Shown: in pieces, positions 22,818 through 33,607 of the stretch | Layout of the letters: every line of letters begins with the position of its first letter | Position numbering within the stretch: the stretch's first letter is position 1 | NCBI GenBank assembly: GCA_012842395.1 | Contig: DUSX01000034.1 | Span: 452,650-498,385 of the forward strand | Reading direction: 5' to 3' | Source of the DNA: Bacillota bacterium | GTDB taxonomy: Bacteria > Bacillota > SHA-98 > UBA4971 | DNA: 45,736 nt | Position numbers and translations under genes: made by a program | The notes under the pieces: generated by a model | Database searches by the model: none | What the model saw: the letters and a program-made list of their open reading frames with translations, nothing else | What the model was told of the DNA's origin: nothing

Positions 22818-25658
22818 GTGGGAAAGCAGCAGATAGTCGTGAGAGGTGCGCGCCAGCACAACCTCAAAAACATAGATCTCGAAATCCCCAGAGACAGACT
22901 AGTCGTCATCACGGGTTTGTCGGGCTCGGGCAAGTCCTCTCTGGCGTTCGACACTATCTACGCTGAAGGCCAGCGTCGCTATGTAGAGTCGCTCTCGGCG
23001 TACGCCAGGCAGTTCCTGGGACAGATGGACAAGCCGGACGTGGACTACATCGAGGGGCTGTCACCGGCCATCGCCATAGACCAGAAGAGCGGAAGTCGGA
23101 ACCCCAGGTCCACCGTGGGAACGGTCACCGAGATCTACGACTATCTGCGGCTTCTTTTCGCGAGAATAGGAAAGCCGCATTGTCCGAAATGCGGTAAGCC
23201 TATCACCCAGCAGACGGTTCAGCAAATCGTTGACCAGGTCATGGCGCTTGGCGAGGGCACGAGGGTGCAAGTCCTCGCCCCGGTCATCCGGGGAAAGAAG
23301 GGGGAGCACAGGAAGGTCATCGAGGACATCCGCAAGGAAGGTTTCGTGCGTGTGCGGGTCAACGGAGAAGTACGCGGGGTGGACGAGGACATAGCCCTCG
23401 AGCGCTACAAGATCCACAGCATCGAGATAGTTGTGGACCGCCTCATCATTCGTCCCGGCGTCGAGACGCGCCTCGCAGACTCGCTTGAGCTCGCCATGAA
23501 ACGTGGCGAGGGGATAGCCGTGGTCAACGTGTTGGGAAGCGAAAGCAGCCGAGACCTCGTATTCAGTGAGAAGTTCGCTTGCCCGGACTGCGGGGTTAGC
23601 TTCGAGGAGCTTGCGCCGAGGATGTTCTCGTTCAACAGCCCTTACGGCGCGTGCCCAGAGTGCGCGGGCCTGGGCACCAAGGAGGAGATCGACCCAGAGC
23701 TTGTCCTCGACCTTGATAGGAGCATAATGGAGGGCGGCATTGTGCCCTGGGAGAGATCCTGGCAGGGCACTCGCAGCGATTACTTCGCTCGCCGGGTGAT
23801 GGCCGTGTGTGAGCGGTTCGGGATAGACCCGTCCGTGCCGATAGGGCGCCTTCCCGGTGAACACCAGCGGCTCCTGTTGTACGGCGCAGGCAGGGAGAGG
23901 TTTCGGTATCAATACCACAATTTCGCGGGCGAGCTCGTGTGGCATGAGAGTTATTACGAAGGCGTTGTGCCGTACCTTGAGCGCCGGTACAGGGAGGCCC
24001 ACTCGGAGGCTGCACGGGAGGAAATAGAGCAGTTCATCACGGCAAGGCCATGTCCGGCATGCCACGGTGCACGCCTCAAGCCCGAGAGCCTCGCGGTCAA
24101 GGTGGCCGGCAAGTCCATAGTGGAAGTAACCGCCATGTCGTGCTCGGAGGCGAGGGAGTTCTTCGACGGGCTCGTCCTGACCGAGCGTGAGGCGACCATA
24201 GCGAGGCAGATCCTGAAGGAGATCCGAGAAAGGCTGGGGTTCCTCGTGGACGTCGGGCTCGACTACCTCACCCTCGACAGAGCGGCAGGCACGCTCGCAG
24301 GCGGAGAGGCCCAGCGCATCCGGCTAGCGACGCAGATCGGGTCCAGCCTCGTCGGCGTCCTCTATATACTGGACGAGCCGAGCATCGGCCTTCACCAGCG
24401 CGACAACAAGCGACTCATCGACACCCTCAAGCGCCTTCGCGACCTCGGGAACACCGTGCTCGTCGTGGAGCACGACGAAGAAACCATTCGGGCGGCGGAC
24501 CACATCATAGACATAGGCCCGGGGGCTGGCGCAGAGGGTGGGTACGTCGTGGCCTCGGGAACCATCGACGACATCATGGCCTGCGAGAGATCCATCACAG
24601 GGCAGTATCTCGCAGGCAAGCGGAGCATCGTGGTGCCGACACGGCGCCGTTCGCCGAACGGAAAGGCCCTCTTAATCAAGGGCGCGCGCGAACATAACCT
24701 GAAGAACATCGACGTCGAGATCCCGCTAGGAGTATTCGTCTGCGTCACGGGCGTCTCAGGATCCGGCAAGAGCACGCTCATAAACGAGATCCTCCATCGG
24801 AGGCTCGTCCATGAGCTTAACCGCGCCGCCGTCAAGCCCGGCGCCCATGACGCCATCCTCGGCATCGAACACCTAGACCGCGTTATCGAGGTGGACCAAT
24901 CCCCGATCGGACGCACGCCCAGGTCGAACCCTGCTACGTACACCGGGACTTTCGACCTCATACGCGAGACCTTCGCGCTCACCCCTGAGGCGAAGGTGCG
25001 AGGCTACGGCCCGGGCAGGTTCAGCTTCAATGTCAAGGGCGGGCGGTGTGAGGCATGCAAGGGGGACGGCATCATCAAGATAGAGATGCACTTCCTGCCC
25101 GACGTGTACGTCCCGTGCGAGGTGTGCAGGGGCAGGCGCTACAACCGGGAGACGTTGGACATCAAGTACAGGGGCAAGAGCATCGCCGATGTGCTTGACA
25201 TGCGCGTTGATGAGGCGCTGGAGTTCTTCAAGAACCTCCCAAGGATCCGCCGCAAACTCGAGACGCTCAACGACGTCGGGCTCGGCTATATCAAGCTAGG
25301 CCAGCCCGCCACGACGCTCTCAGGTGGAGAGGCACAGAGGGTGAAGCTCGCCACCGAGCTCGCGAGACGGAGTAACGGCCGCACCCTGTACATCCTAGAC
25401 GAGCCCACCACGGGGCTTCACTTCGCCGACATCGAAAAGCTCCTGAACGTGCTGGGTCGCCTCGTGGACGCCGGAGATACGGTGATAGTGATCGAGCACA
25501 ACCTTGACGTCATCAAAACGGCGGACTACATCATAGATCTCGGTCCGGAGGGCGGAGAGCGCGGCGGCACGGTCGTAGCATGCGGCACCCCGGAAGAGGT
25601 CGCGAGGTGTGAGCGGTCCTACACTGGGCAGTTTCTTAAGAAGGTGCTTGGGATATGA
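22818..25658 (+). CDS. uvrA: UvrABC excinuclease subunit A
   Basis: UvrA is the DNA-damage-sensing ABC ATPase of nucleotide excision repair. The product has 946 residues. The first Walker A is GLSGSGKSS (33-41) and the second GVSGSGKST. It has two LSGGEAQR-type signatures ([13 protein letters not shown] and [13 protein letters not shown]) and zinc fingers with [46 protein letters not shown] and [10 protein letters not shown]. The start is a GTG at 22818 with GGAGG 9 nt upstream; the longer open frame from 22752 is not supported. It lies 62 nt after uvrB and overlaps uvrC by 4 nt. Confidence 0.97.
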   Translation: MGKQQIVVRGARQHNLKNIDLEIPRDRLVVITGLSGSGKSSLAFDTIYAEGQRRYVESLSAYARQFLGQMDKPDVDYIEGLSPAIAIDQKSGSRNPRSTVGTVTEIYDYLRLLFARIGKPHCPKCGKPITQQTVQQIVDQVMALGEGTRVQVLAPVIRGKKGEHRKVIEDIRKEGFVRVRVNGEVRGVDEDIALERYKIHSIEIVVDRLIIRPGVETRLADSLELAMKRGEGIAVVNVLGSESSRDLVFSEKFACPDCGVSFEELAPRMFSFNSPYGACPECAGLGTKEEIDPELVLDLDRSIMEGGIVPWERSWQGTRSDYFARRVMAVCERFGIDPSVPIGRLPGEHQRLLLYGAGRERFRYQYHNFAGELVWHESYYEGVVPYLERRYREAHSEAAREEIEQFITARPCPACHGARLKPESLAVKVAGKSIVEVTAMSCSEAREFFDGLVLTEREATIARQILKEIRERLGFLVDVGLDYLTLDRAAGTLAGGEAQRIRLATQIGSSLVGVLYILDEPSIGLHQRDNKRLIDTLKRLRDLGNTVLVVEHDEETIRAADHIIDIGPGAGAEGGYVVASGTIDDIMACERSITGQYLAGKRSIVVPTRRRSPNGKALLIKGAREHNLKNIDVEIPLGVFVCVTGVSGSGKSTLINEILHRRLVHELNRAAVKPGAHDAILGIEHLDRVIEVDQSPIGRTPRSNPATYTGTFDLIRETFALTPEAKVRGYGPGRFSFNVKGGRCEACKGDGIIKIEMHFLPDVYVPCEVCRGRRYNRETLDIKYRGKSIADVLDMRVDEALEFFKNLPRIRRKLETLNDVGLGYIKLGQPATTLSGGEAQRVKLATELARRSNGRTLYILDEPTTGLHFADIEKLLNVLGRLVDAGDTVIVIEHNLDVIKTADYIIDLGPEGGERGGTVVACGTPEEVARCERSYTGQFLKKVLGI

Positions 25659-27583
25659 GCGCCCACGGGCTAGAGATAGGGTCCGGCACAGGGAACTTGA
25701 GGGAACGCCTCTACGAGAGGGTTAAGAACCTGCCTGACAGGCCTGGCGTTTACATCATGAAAGATGCTGCGGGCCGCGTCATATACATCGGGAAGGCGTC
25801 TTCCCTCAAGAACAGGGTACGCTCCTATTTTCAGTCCCCCGAGAGCCTTCCCAGGCGAACGCAGGTTCTTGTCGAACACATCGCCGACTTCGAGTACGTC
25901 GTCACCGACTCCGAGGTCGAGGCGTTGATCCTCGAGAACACGCTCATCAAGCGGCACCGCCCCCGGTACAACGTCCGGCTCAGAGACGACAAGACATACC
26001 CGTACATCAAGGTGACGCTGGCTGAACCATTTCCAAGGGTCATCGTCACGCGCAAGCTCGAAGAGGACGGCTCGCGCTACTTCGGACCATACCCTGATGT
26101 CGGTGGGATGCGGAGCACCCTGGCCTTTCTCAGGCGGCTGTTCCCGGTACGAGGGTGCTCGAAGAAGGTGTCCGAGGGCTCGCACGACCGGCCGTGCCTC
26201 AATCACCACATTGGAAGATGCCTTGCCCCGTGTGCCGGGGCCATAACTCGCGAGGCTTATGCGGAGCTCGTGAGGCAGATCGTCCTCTTCCTAGAAGGAC
26301 GGCAGGACCAGCTTGTCCGCGAGATGAAGCGGCAGATGCAAGCAGCGTCGGACCTACTTGATTTCGAGACCGCTGCCGCTTTGCGCGACCGCATACGCGC
26401 GATGGAACGCGTCATGGAAAGGCAGAAAGTGGTCTTGGGATCCCGCAGAGACCTCGACGTTATCGGCTTCGCGCGAGACGAAAGCGAGGCCGAGACGTGC
26501 GTAGAGATATTCTTCGTCCGTGGCGGCAAGCTCGTGGGCCGAAAGCGATTCTTCATGACCAATTCCGATGAAACGCCAGACGCAGAGATGCTTGCGGCTT
26601 TCGTCAAGCAGTACTACCCGACGGCCACGTTCGTGCCGGGGGAGATCGTGGTGCAGTCGGAACTCGGCGACGACGCAGGTTCCATCGCTTCTTGGCTCGG
26701 CTGTCTCCGCGGCTCCAAGGTGGAGATCACCGTGCCGCGCCGCGGGGAGAAAAAGCATCTCGTGGACATGGTCCACGACAACGCGGTGCTAGGGCTGGAG
26801 GAGGCTCGCGCGCGAGCCGCACGCGCCGCGGACATGGAGGATGGTGCTCTCGCCGAACTCCAAAGCGCGCTCGGGCTTCCGAGGCTGCCGCGCAGGATAG
26901 AGGCGTTTGATATCTCCACGATCCAGGGCACTGATGCCGTCGGATCGATGGTGGTTTTCGAGGGCGGGCGACCGCTCAAGTCTGGCTACAAGCGCTTCAA
27001 GATCAAGACCGTGGGAGGACAGGACGACTTTGCAATGATGCGCGAGGTGGTTTCAAGGCGTTGCCGGAGGGCGCTGCGCCAACAGCAACAGGCGGAGCGG
27101 CACGGGGACCACGAGATGCGCGACCACCTCCCCGACCTCATGTTGATCGACGGAGGGAAAGGCCAGCTCAACGCGGCTCTTGAGGCGCTGCGCGAGTGTG
27201 GCTTGGCAGAGAGGATTCCGGCCGTGGGGCTCGCAAAAGAGCACGAGCTCGTGTTCATGGAGGGTAAGCCCGACCCCATCGCCTTGCCCAGAGACTCGAA
27301 GGCCCTTTTCCTCCTACAACGGGTGCGGGACGAAGCCCATAGGTTCGCCGTGTCATATCACCGCCAACTTCGCGCAAGACGCGCCACCCTCTCGATGTTG
27401 GAGGAGATCCCAGGAATAGGCAGGAAGCGTCTCAGATCCCTCGTCACAGCGTTCCGATCGGTCCAAGCCATGCGTGAGGCGAGCGTCGAAGAGCTGGCGA
27501 AGGTCCCGGGCATGACTCGCAAAGCCGCCCAGCGGGTCAAGGACGCGTTGGATTCGCTGTCGCAGCCATCATCGAACTCATAG
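25655..27583 (+). CDS. uvrC: UvrABC excinuclease subunit C
   Basis: UvrC makes both incisions beside the lesion. The product has 642 residues. The N-terminal GIY-YIG nuclease domain has PGVYIMKD and [15 protein letters not shown] Cys-rich segment (VRGCSKK and [13 protein letters not shown]) follows, then the UVR domain ([14 protein letters not shown]), the RNase H-like nuclease domain with [18 protein letters not shown], and two helix-hairpin-helix motifs ([12 protein letters not shown] and [12 protein letters not shown]) at the C-terminus. Its ATG overlaps the uvrA stop (ATGA), a sign of translational coupling. It ends the plus-strand repair operon and converges on the MinJ-like gene after 55 nt with no clear terminator. 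Confidence 0.97.
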   Translation: MSAHGLEIGSGTGNLRERLYERVKNLPDRPGVYIMKDAAGRVIYIGKASSLKNRVRSYFQSPESLPRRTQVLVEHIADFEYVVTDSEVEALILENTLIKRHRPRYNVRLRDDKTYPYIKVTLAEPFPRVIVTRKLEEDGSRYFGPYPDVGGMRSTLAFLRRLFPVRGCSKKVSEGSHDRPCLNHHIGRCLAPCAGAITREAYAELVRQIVLFLEGRQDQLVREMKRQMQAASDLLDFETAAALRDRIRAMERVMERQKVVLGSRRDLDVIGFARDESEAETCVEIFFVRGGKLVGRKRFFMTNSDETPDAEMLAAFVKQYYPTATFVPGEIVVQSELGDDAGSIASWLGCLRGSKVEITVPRRGEKKHLVDMVHDNAVLGLEEARARAARAADMEDGALAELQSALGLPRLPRRIEAFDISTIQGTDAVGSMVVFEGGRPLKSGYKRFKIKTVGGQDDFAMMREVVSRRCRRALRQQQQAERHGDHEMRDHLPDLMLIDGGKGQLNAALEALRECGLAERIPAVGLAKEHELVFMEGKPDPIALPRDSKALFLLQRVRDEAHRFAVSYHRQLRARRATLSMLEEIPGIGRKRLRSLVTAFRSVQAMREASVEELAKVPGMTRKAAQRVKDALDSLSQPSSNS

Positions 27584-27638
27584 GGGGATTCGCGCTCGTG
27601 CCCGCCTGACGTCCTCTCCGAGCTGCGAACCCGCGCAC

Positions 27639-28934
27639 TCATCTCCGCCTGAAGAGCCTTGCAAGGGGCCCGTCGACGCCAGCCACAGGCACGCTGACGT
27701 GAGCTGGGTCCCCCGGACCTGGCACGGGGATGATGCCCAACCTCTCCACCTGGCCCGAGATGGACCTAGTGAACCTCACCGTCTTCCGGTCGCCAAGCCC
27801 GCCGCCGTGCCCAGCGTGATCCGCCGCATTGGTGAGGTCCCGCTCGGCTTCTATGTAGAACCACGGGGGCGACCCGCTCATGGCGTCGAGAAGGTCTGCC
27901 GCGGTCCTGATCGGCTGCCCGTTCACGGATATGATGATGTCACCGCTTCGAAGCCCCACCCGCGCAGCCGGGGAACGCGGCACCACATCGAGCACCTTGA
28001 GCCCCCGCGGGTCAGCCACATAGATGGCGTTCGACCTCGTCTCGGCACGTCTCCCCGCGGCTATGACCATCTCGTGTCCCAATGGCGAGAAGAGCGCGGC
28101 AAGCCACCTCATCCATGGATACACCGACGCGGCAAGCGCAAGGGCCAGGAGCACCACGCTGAAGACCATGAGACTCGCGGCGGTGCGGGCGCTCCTCTGC
28201 TTGGGCGCCCTCGCGACGGCGAAATCACCGTAGCCGAGCGCGGCGGGCAGCGCGAACATCGCGAAGAGCATCTCTCGTCCTTCGGGCACGGTTATGTCTG
28301 GCTTGATGAGCGGCCACCAATCCGGCATGTTTATGAGACCGTGCGTCAGGCTCTGTATCTCGCTCAAGTACGGCGTGAGCAGCATCATACCCACAAGCGG
28401 TATGGGCCAGAACTTCTGAAGGAGAAAACCTCCGACCACGCTGCCATCCCGCGTCTTCATGTAAAGAGGCAGCGCGCCCTGGTCGCCCGTGGTCCAGATG
28501 AGAAGGCTCTCCATCAAATGCAGCACGGCCACGAGGATCATGGTCTCTGGTATTCCTATTTTCGGAACACCAAAAACCAGGTTTGAGAGAGCAAGGATCC
28601 CCCCTGCGTACGAAAAGCAGAGAAACCTCGGGTCGATGAGCATCAATACAAGGGCCACGGGGAGCAGGAAGGCGACCCCCGCGCCCGTGACGGTGACCCC
28701 CACAAATACGAAAATGAAGCTCGCGACGAAACCCGCGGCCGCCCCGAGCAGGAGCGAAGTGAGAACCGATGAAGCAGGTGACTCCATCGGCTGGCCGAAC
28801 ACGCGCTGTTCCATCCTGGCTATGCGCGAGTACTGCAGCGCGACCAGCACCACCACCATCCAGAAGGCGGGGTGGAGCAACACCTGTGGGATCAACATGA
28901 GAATCGTCAAGATGACCTTACCGAAGGGAAACAT
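27639..28934 (-). CDS. MinJ-like polytopic membrane protein with C-terminal PDZ domain
   Basis: The product has 431 residues. About seven or more hydrophobic segments span residues 5-295 (for example ILTILMLIPQVLL, LLLGAAAGFVASFIFVFVGV and LMVFSVVLLALALAASV). A PDZ domain at about 315-375 follows (LKVLDVVPRSPAARVGLRSG, then DIIISVNGQPI). This layout matches B. subtilis MinJ (YvjD), which links DivIVA to MinD at the division site and sits near ctpB and ftsEX. Here too it follows an S41 protease and ftsEX. It carries no protease catalytic motif. The ATG at 28934 has AGGGAG 8 nt upstream. Assignment as MinJ rests on architecture and neighbours rather than close sequence recall. Confidence 0.75.
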   Translation of the reverse strand: MFPFGKVILTILMLIPQVLLHPAFWMVVVLVALQYSRIARMEQRVFGQPMESPASSVLTSLLLGAAAGFVASFIFVFVGVTVTGAGVAFLLPVALVLMLIDPRFLCFSYAGGILALSNLVFGVPKIGIPETMILVAVLHLMESLLIWTTGDQGALPLYMKTRDGSVVGGFLLQKFWPIPLVGMMLLTPYLSEIQSLTHGLINMPDWWPLIKPDITVPEGREMLFAMFALPAALGYGDFAVARAPKQRSARTAASLMVFSVVLLALALAASVYPWMRWLAALFSPLGHEMVIAAGRRAETRSNAIYVADPRGLKVLDVVPRSPAARVGLRSGDIIISVNGQPIRTAADLLDAMSGSPPWFYIEAERDLTNAADHAGHGGGLGDRKTVRFTRSISGQVERLGIIPVPGPGDPAHVSVPVAGVDGPLARLFRRR

Positions 28935-29055
28935 CCGGGCCACTCCCTGCGCGCGCACGGCACGAGTCGCACGCCCCGAGATCGTCTCGAGACCATTATA
29001 CGCCGCCCTGTACGCCATCCTGCAAGTCCCGCAAACTCCGTCGTCTCACGTTGCC

Positions 29056-30411
29056 TCACGCTGCCTTGCGCGCTGCGAGCTTGGCCTCAAGGATCTCGAC
29101 GGCCTTGTCGAGCTGCAGATCCTGTGTGGCCTCCTGATCAGACTTCGCCTGGGCACCCCCGGAGCTGGTCAGGCTCACCACGACGTCCGGCACTATCCCC
29201 TTCTTGTCGATGGAATTGCCGCCAGCCGTGAGGTACCTGGAGGTCGTGATAGACACCGCTGACCCATCGGACAGCGGGTATATCGTCTGGACAAGACCTT
29301 TCCCGAACGTGGTCACGCCGACGATGGTCGCCACCTTCATGTCTTGCAGGGCGCCAGCCACGATCTCCGACGCGCTCGCGCTCGCCTCGTTGACGAGCAC
29401 CACAACCGGGACGGTGACCTTCGGGCCCTGGCTCGAGTAGTATGTTACCTTCCTGCCATCTCTCCCGACCACATGCACTACCGGGGATCCGGCCGGAAGG
29501 AACCTGCTGGCCACCTCGATCGCAAGCGGGAACGAGCCGCCCGGGTTGTAGCGCAGGTCAAGGATGAGTCCTCGCATCCCCTGCCGCGCGAGCGAGTCCA
29601 GTTCGTGATTGAGGGAATCCATAGTGTCGTCGCCGAAGAACGATGAGATCTGCACGTAGCCGATGCCGTCTTTCAATATCTCGGAGGCCACATGTGGGAC
29701 CCTTATGGTGTCCCTGATGACCTTCACGTCGAAGGACCTCCTTTTGCCGCCCTCGTCTCGTTCGATGCCGAGCACGACCTCCGTGCCCCTCTTGCCCTTC
29801 ATGAGGGACACCGCGTAATCAAGGGCCATGTCCTTTGTGGGCTTGCCGTCGATGAACATTATCCGGTCCATGGACCGAAGGCCCGCCCGTTCGCCGGGAG
29901 TCCCTTTCAGAGGCGCCACCACGATTAGCTGCCCGTCCCGGATGCCCACGGTGATCCCGATCCCGTCAAACGTGCCCCTCATATCATCTTGCATCGTGCG
30001 ATACTGCTCAGCATCCATGTAGCGCGTGTACGGGTCGTTTAGGACGGCAAGCATGTCGGGTATGCTGTGTCTCTCGTCGTACGCCTTCAGAAGGGCTTCA
30101 ACGTCGATCGGGGAAACATAAACGTTTTTGAGAAGGTTGATCACCTCGAGGGCTACCAGAGCGCTCGGTTCACCAGAGCCTGACGTGCTCCCGCTTGGGC
30201 TCGCAGCCTCTGGCCCGGCCTGGACCCGGACGTCTGTCTCTGACTGAGTTCGTACCTGCGCCCCCTGCGTCTGCGCGACTTCTCGTTCCGACACGCCTGA
30301 GAGAGGGCCGGCGCAGTCGGCGGGCGCGTGAAGCCATCCGGAAAGGCCAAGCACAGCGATGACCGCCAGCGCTGCCAAGAGACCATATACCGCCCGCGCG
30401 TATCTTCTCAT
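29056..30411 (-). CDS. S41 family C-terminal processing peptidase (CtpA/CtpB type)
   Basis: The product has 451 residues and is a membrane-anchored serine protease facing outwards. A signal anchor (VYGLLAALAVIAVLGLSGW) is followed by a low-complexity linker, then a PDZ domain (APLKGTPGERAGLRSMDRIM) and the S41 catalytic domain. Its catalytic Ser is in NEASASASEIVAGAL, its Lys is in FGKGLVQT, and DLRYNPGG is conserved. The C-terminal extension is short. Family members trim or switch on envelope proteins; CtpB of B. subtilis acts in sporulation signalling. It lies between the M23 hydrolase and the MinJ-like gene. The ribosome binding site is weak (GGTGATG). Confidence 0.93.
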   Translation of the reverse strand: MRRYARAVYGLLAALAVIAVLGLSGWLHAPADCAGPLSGVSEREVAQTQGAQVRTQSETDVRVQAGPEAASPSGSTSGSGEPSALVALEVINLLKNVYVSPIDVEALLKAYDERHSIPDMLAVLNDPYTRYMDAEQYRTMQDDMRGTFDGIGITVGIRDGQLIVVAPLKGTPGERAGLRSMDRIMFIDGKPTKDMALDYAVSLMKGKRGTEVVLGIERDEGGKRRSFDVKVIRDTIRVPHVASEILKDGIGYVQISSFFGDDTMDSLNHELDSLARQGMRGLILDLRYNPGGSFPLAIEVASRFLPAGSPVVHVVGRDGRKVTYYSSQGPKVTVPVVVLVNEASASASEIVAGALQDMKVATIVGVTTFGKGLVQTIYPLSDGSAVSITTSRYLTAGGNSIDKKGIVPDVVVSLTSSGGAQAKSDQEATQDLQLDKAVEILEAKLAARKAA

Positions 30412-30566
30412 AATGCATCATCACCAGTTTCCGTGCGCCGTGGAGCAGCCTCGTGTCGCCAGAGCGCCAGGCACCCGGCCCCGGCGAGCTTGCATCGCCT
30501 ACGGCACGCACCGCCCGCCGTCCGCGTGGCCGTTCGCAGCACGCCATGATTTAAAGCTAGTAACCG

Positions 30567-31772
30567 TCATTTCAACCACTGCCAGGGGTTAACCGGGGTA
30601 CCGTTGTCCCTGACCTCGAAATGGACATGGGGACCGGTTGAGAGCCCCGTGCTGCCCGATCTTGCTATCCTGTCCCCTTGAATGACCGATTGGCCACTCT
30701 TCACGAGAAGCGCAGAATTGTGCCCGTAGAGCGTCGACAGCCCTCCGCCGTGATCGATTATCACGGTGTAACCGTACCCGCTTACCCATCCGCTATATAT
30801 CACAACACCGTCCGCCGCCGCAAGCACCGGCGTACCGGATGGCACAGCTATATCTATGCCGGAATGAAACCTAGAAGTCCCGAGTATGGGATGAAACCGC
30901 ATACCGAAATCCGAGGAAATCCGCCCCCTGACTGGCATGAGGAATTTCCCGGTCCATCTCGGCAAGGATTTACCCGACCTTGCCTCGCGCGCCTGCAGCT
31001 CGCGGATGGCTCGCTCGAGTTCGCGGCTCATCTCCTCGAGCTCGTTGAGGGCCTGTTCGTACTGGGCCCGCTCCTTCTGCACCCTCGCCAGGATGGCTTC
31101 CCTTTCCCGCACCTTCGCCGCAAGCTGGCTCTCCTGAGCCTTGACCTGAGCCTGAACACGCGCGAGATCCTCGCGTTCTTTCTGCAGATTTGCCTTTCTG
31201 TCGGCGACCCGGGCCATCTTGGCCTCGATCGTCGCAACGTCTGCCTTGACCTCGTCGAGGCATTCGGCGTCGTGCTCGGCTAGCATCTCCACGTACTCGA
31301 ACCTCGTCACGAAGTCGGCGAAGTCGGTAGCCGAGAAGAGAATCTCCAGATAATCGACAGGCCCGGACATGTACATCGCCCTGAGCCTCGTTCTCAACGC
31401 GGAAAGCGTCTCGTCCAGCCGCTTCCTGGCCACGGCGAGGTCATCCTCCGCCGCGGCGAGTTCCTGCTCCGCTTGAGCCACAGCTTGGGCAAGACGCTTC
31501 GCTTGACTTTCAAGAGAGCTCAGTCGCGCCCTCGTCTTTTCCAGCTCCATCTCGGCCTTCTGGATCTCGGCCAGGATTCCCTTCTCTTTTTGTTTGACGG
31601 TGAGAAGCTGTCGCTTCGTTTCCTGAAGCTGATCGTTTACGTCACCCAGCTGGTCGCGTTTGCGGGACAACTCAGAGGAGGGCGCGCCGGACACGACAAG
31701 AGACGACATGATGAAGAGGGCAGCCATCAGCGCTGGTATCAAGACATGAGCCAACCTTGCCGGGGTTCTCAC
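30567..31772 (-). CDS. Murein hydrolase activator/M23 endopeptidase with long coiled coil
   Basis: The product has 401 residues. A signal peptide ([20 protein letters not shown]) is followed by a coiled coil of about 230 residues ([20 protein letters not shown] onward). The C-terminal M23 LytM domain keeps metal-binding His/Asp sites (FHSGIDIA and HVHFEV), so it may be an active endopeptidase. This is the architecture of EnvC, CwlO and PcsB, which the FtsEX complex switches on outside the membrane. Its position after ftsE-ftsX fits that role. The GTG at 31772 has GGAGGT 6 nt upstream; an open frame to 32018 enters ftsX and is not supported. Confidence 0.92.
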   Translation of the reverse strand: MRTPARLAHVLIPALMAALFIMSSLVVSGAPSSELSRKRDQLGDVNDQLQETKRQLLTVKQKEKGILAEIQKAEMELEKTRARLSSLESQAKRLAQAVAQAEQELAAAEDDLAVARKRLDETLSALRTRLRAMYMSGPVDYLEILFSATDFADFVTRFEYVEMLAEHDAECLDEVKADVATIEAKMARVADRKANLQKEREDLARVQAQVKAQESQLAAKVREREAILARVQKERAQYEQALNELEEMSRELERAIRELQAREARSGKSLPRWTGKFLMPVRGRISSDFGMRFHPILGTSRFHSGIDIAVPSGTPVLAAADGVVIYSGWVSGYGYTVIIDHGGGLSTLYGHNSALLVKSGQSVIQGDRIARSGSTGLSTGPHVHFEVRDNGTPVNPWQWLK

Positions 31773-31878
31773 GGCTGCACCTCCAACAGAACTTGCCACC
31801 TCAGTTACACTTCGGCCAACCACGCCGCGACAGGCCGGGCCGGCCGAGAGCGGGACGAGCGGCGCTTTTGGATGTGGC

Positions 31879-32757
31879 TCAGACCCGCAGGTATCTCTTG
31901 ACAAACACGCCTCCGGCCACAGCCCCCATGATGACACCCATAACCAGGAGTGCGACGCACAGGGCAGCAACAGGTTCGGGCGCGGTGACGACTGGGATGA
32001 ACGGCGCGAGTCCGGCAAGGTACCTGACCGCGAACTTATAGCCCACGAACAGGAGCAGCCCCGACACTGAAGCGCCCACCAGCCCCACGACCATCCCTTC
32101 CACGAGGAACGGCCATCTGATGAACCAGTCCGTGGCGCCCACCAGCTTCATGACTTCTATCTCGCGTGCCCGCGAGATTATCGTAAGCCTAACGGTGTTT
32201 CCGACTATGAAAACGACCGCGGCCACGAACAAGAGGGCGACCAGCGCCCCTGCCACGCCCACGAGCCTCATCGTGGCAAGAAGCTTCTCCGTGAAGCCTT
32301 GCCCGTAGTTAACGCTTGCCACACCGGAGATTCGCGAGACCCGTGCGGCCACTTCGACGGTGTGGTCGGGTTCCTCTACCTTCACGTCGAACGCGTCCGG
32401 CAGCGGGTTCTCTCCCACGACATCGAGGATGCTGGCCCGCTCGCCGAGCTGGGCCCGGAGTGTGCGCAGCGCCTCATCCTTGCTGACGAACGTCACCTGT
32501 TTCACACCGTCGGTCGCCTGGATCTGAGCTTTGATGGCCGCAATGCGGTCAGCTGACAACCCGTCCTCGAGGAAGGCCCTGATCTCGATCCTCGACCGCA
32601 GCAACTGGGACACGTGGTTCAGATTCAGGAGGACGAGCCCGACCGCTCCCAGCACAAACAAAGACGCCGCGATAGTCCCCAGGGATATGAGGCTGACGTT
32701 GCGCCTGGCCGAGCGCCAGCCCTCAGCCAGGAAGTACCATATAGTGGTCAGCCTCAC
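31879..32757 (-). CDS. ftsX: Cell division ABC transporter permease-like protein FtsX
   Basis: FtsX partners the ATPase FtsE and passes its conformational change to extracellular wall hydrolases. The product has 292 residues: a first membrane segment ([19 protein letters not shown]), an outward domain of about 120 residues that binds the hydrolase, and three C-terminal membrane segments. The conserved [16 protein letters not shown] segment contacts FtsE. The GTG start has GGGGAG 9 nt upstream and overlaps ftsE by 35 nt. The next gene is the coiled-coil M23 hydrolase, its likely target. Confidence 0.95.
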   Translation of the reverse strand: MRLTTIWYFLAEGWRSARRNVSLISLGTIAASLFVLGAVGLVLLNLNHVSQLLRSRIEIRAFLEDGLSADRIAAIKAQIQATDGVKQVTFVSKDEALRTLRAQLGERASILDVVGENPLPDAFDVKVEEPDHTVEVAARVSRISGVASVNYGQGFTEKLLATMRLVGVAGALVALLFVAAVVFIVGNTVRLTIISRAREIEVMKLVGATDWFIRWPFLVEGMVVGLVGASVSGLLLFVGYKFAVRYLAGLAPFIPVVTAPEPVAALCVALLVMGVIMGAVAGGVFVKRYLRV

Positions 32758-33499
32758 GCCTGTAAGCTCCCCTCTCGTCGTCCCTCACGATCTTGCCGCC
32801 GTCCAGTTCGATCACTCTGCGCATCATGCCGTTCACGATGGAGCTGTTGTGCGTCGCCATGATGACCGTGGTGCCCGTCTTATTGATCCTGAGGAGCAAC
32901 TCCATGATGCCCCATGACGTGTCAAGGTCGAGATTCCCCGTGGGCTCGTCCGCAAGCAAGATGGTCGGCGCGCCCACGATGGCCCGGGCAATGGACACGC
33001 GCTGCTGCTCCCCGCCGGACAGCTCGCCGGGGTACGCGCGCGCCTTCCCCGCAAGGCCCACCAGCTCCAGCGACTCCATCACTCGCGGACGAACCTGTCT
33101 CGGATTCGCCTCGGTGACGCGGAGCGCAAAGGCCACGTTTTCGTACACGGTCTTATTGGGAAGCAGCTTGTAGTCTTGAAATACCATCCTCACGGTACGA
33201 CGAAGGTAGGGGACTTCGGAGGGCTTCATACGTACGACATTGCGACCGTCCACGATCACCTGGCCCTGAGTCGGGAGAACCTGTCTCGTGAGAATCCTCA
33301 TGAACGTGGTCTTGCCCGCCCCGCTCGGCCCCACCAGAAACACGAACTCGCCCTGTCGGATGTGCGTGTCGACGTTGAGAAGCCCCACCGCCCCGTTGGG
33401 ATAGACCTTCGACACGCTGTAAAGGCGAACCAACGTCATCACTTCCCGCATGCTCCGGAAAATCGGGTTTACTTGGTATACTTCGATGGACCTCGGCAA
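32723..33499 (-). CDS. ftsE: Cell division ATP-binding protein FtsE
   Basis: FtsE is the cytoplasmic ABC ATPase of FtsEX. The product shows Walker A GPSGAGKTTF, Q-loop VFQDYKLL, signature LSGGEQQRVSIARA and Walker B ILLADEPTGNLD, followed by the FtsE-typical RINKTGTTVIMATHN. A TTG at 33499 with AAAGGAGG 6 nt upstream gives 258 residues. The core family start would be at MTLVRLYSVSKVY (ATG at 33439), so there may be a 20-residue N-terminal extension. The strong Shine-Dalgarno makes the TTG the better choice. It precedes ftsX with overlap. Confidence 0.94.
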   Translation of the reverse strand: MPRSIEVYQVNPIFRSMREVMTLVRLYSVSKVYPNGAVGLLNVDTHIRQGEFVFLVGPSGAGKTTFMRILTRQVLPTQGQVIVDGRNVVRMKPSEVPYLRRTVRMVFQDYKLLPNKTVYENVAFALRVTEANPRQVRPRVMESLELVGLAGKARAYPGELSGGEQQRVSIARAIVGAPTILLADEPTGNLDLDTSWGIMELLLRINKTGTTVIMATHNSSIVNGMMRRVIELDGGKIVRDDERGAYRREADHYMVLPG

Positions 33500-33607
33500 A
33501 AACCTCCTCCTTTCCCCAAGAAGTATCTTCCATAGCCACTCAGGCGCCCCTCAAACTGACCTTCGCGAAGCGCGGGCGCACGACGCCGCGTCCGGACTGT
33601 TCGGACT

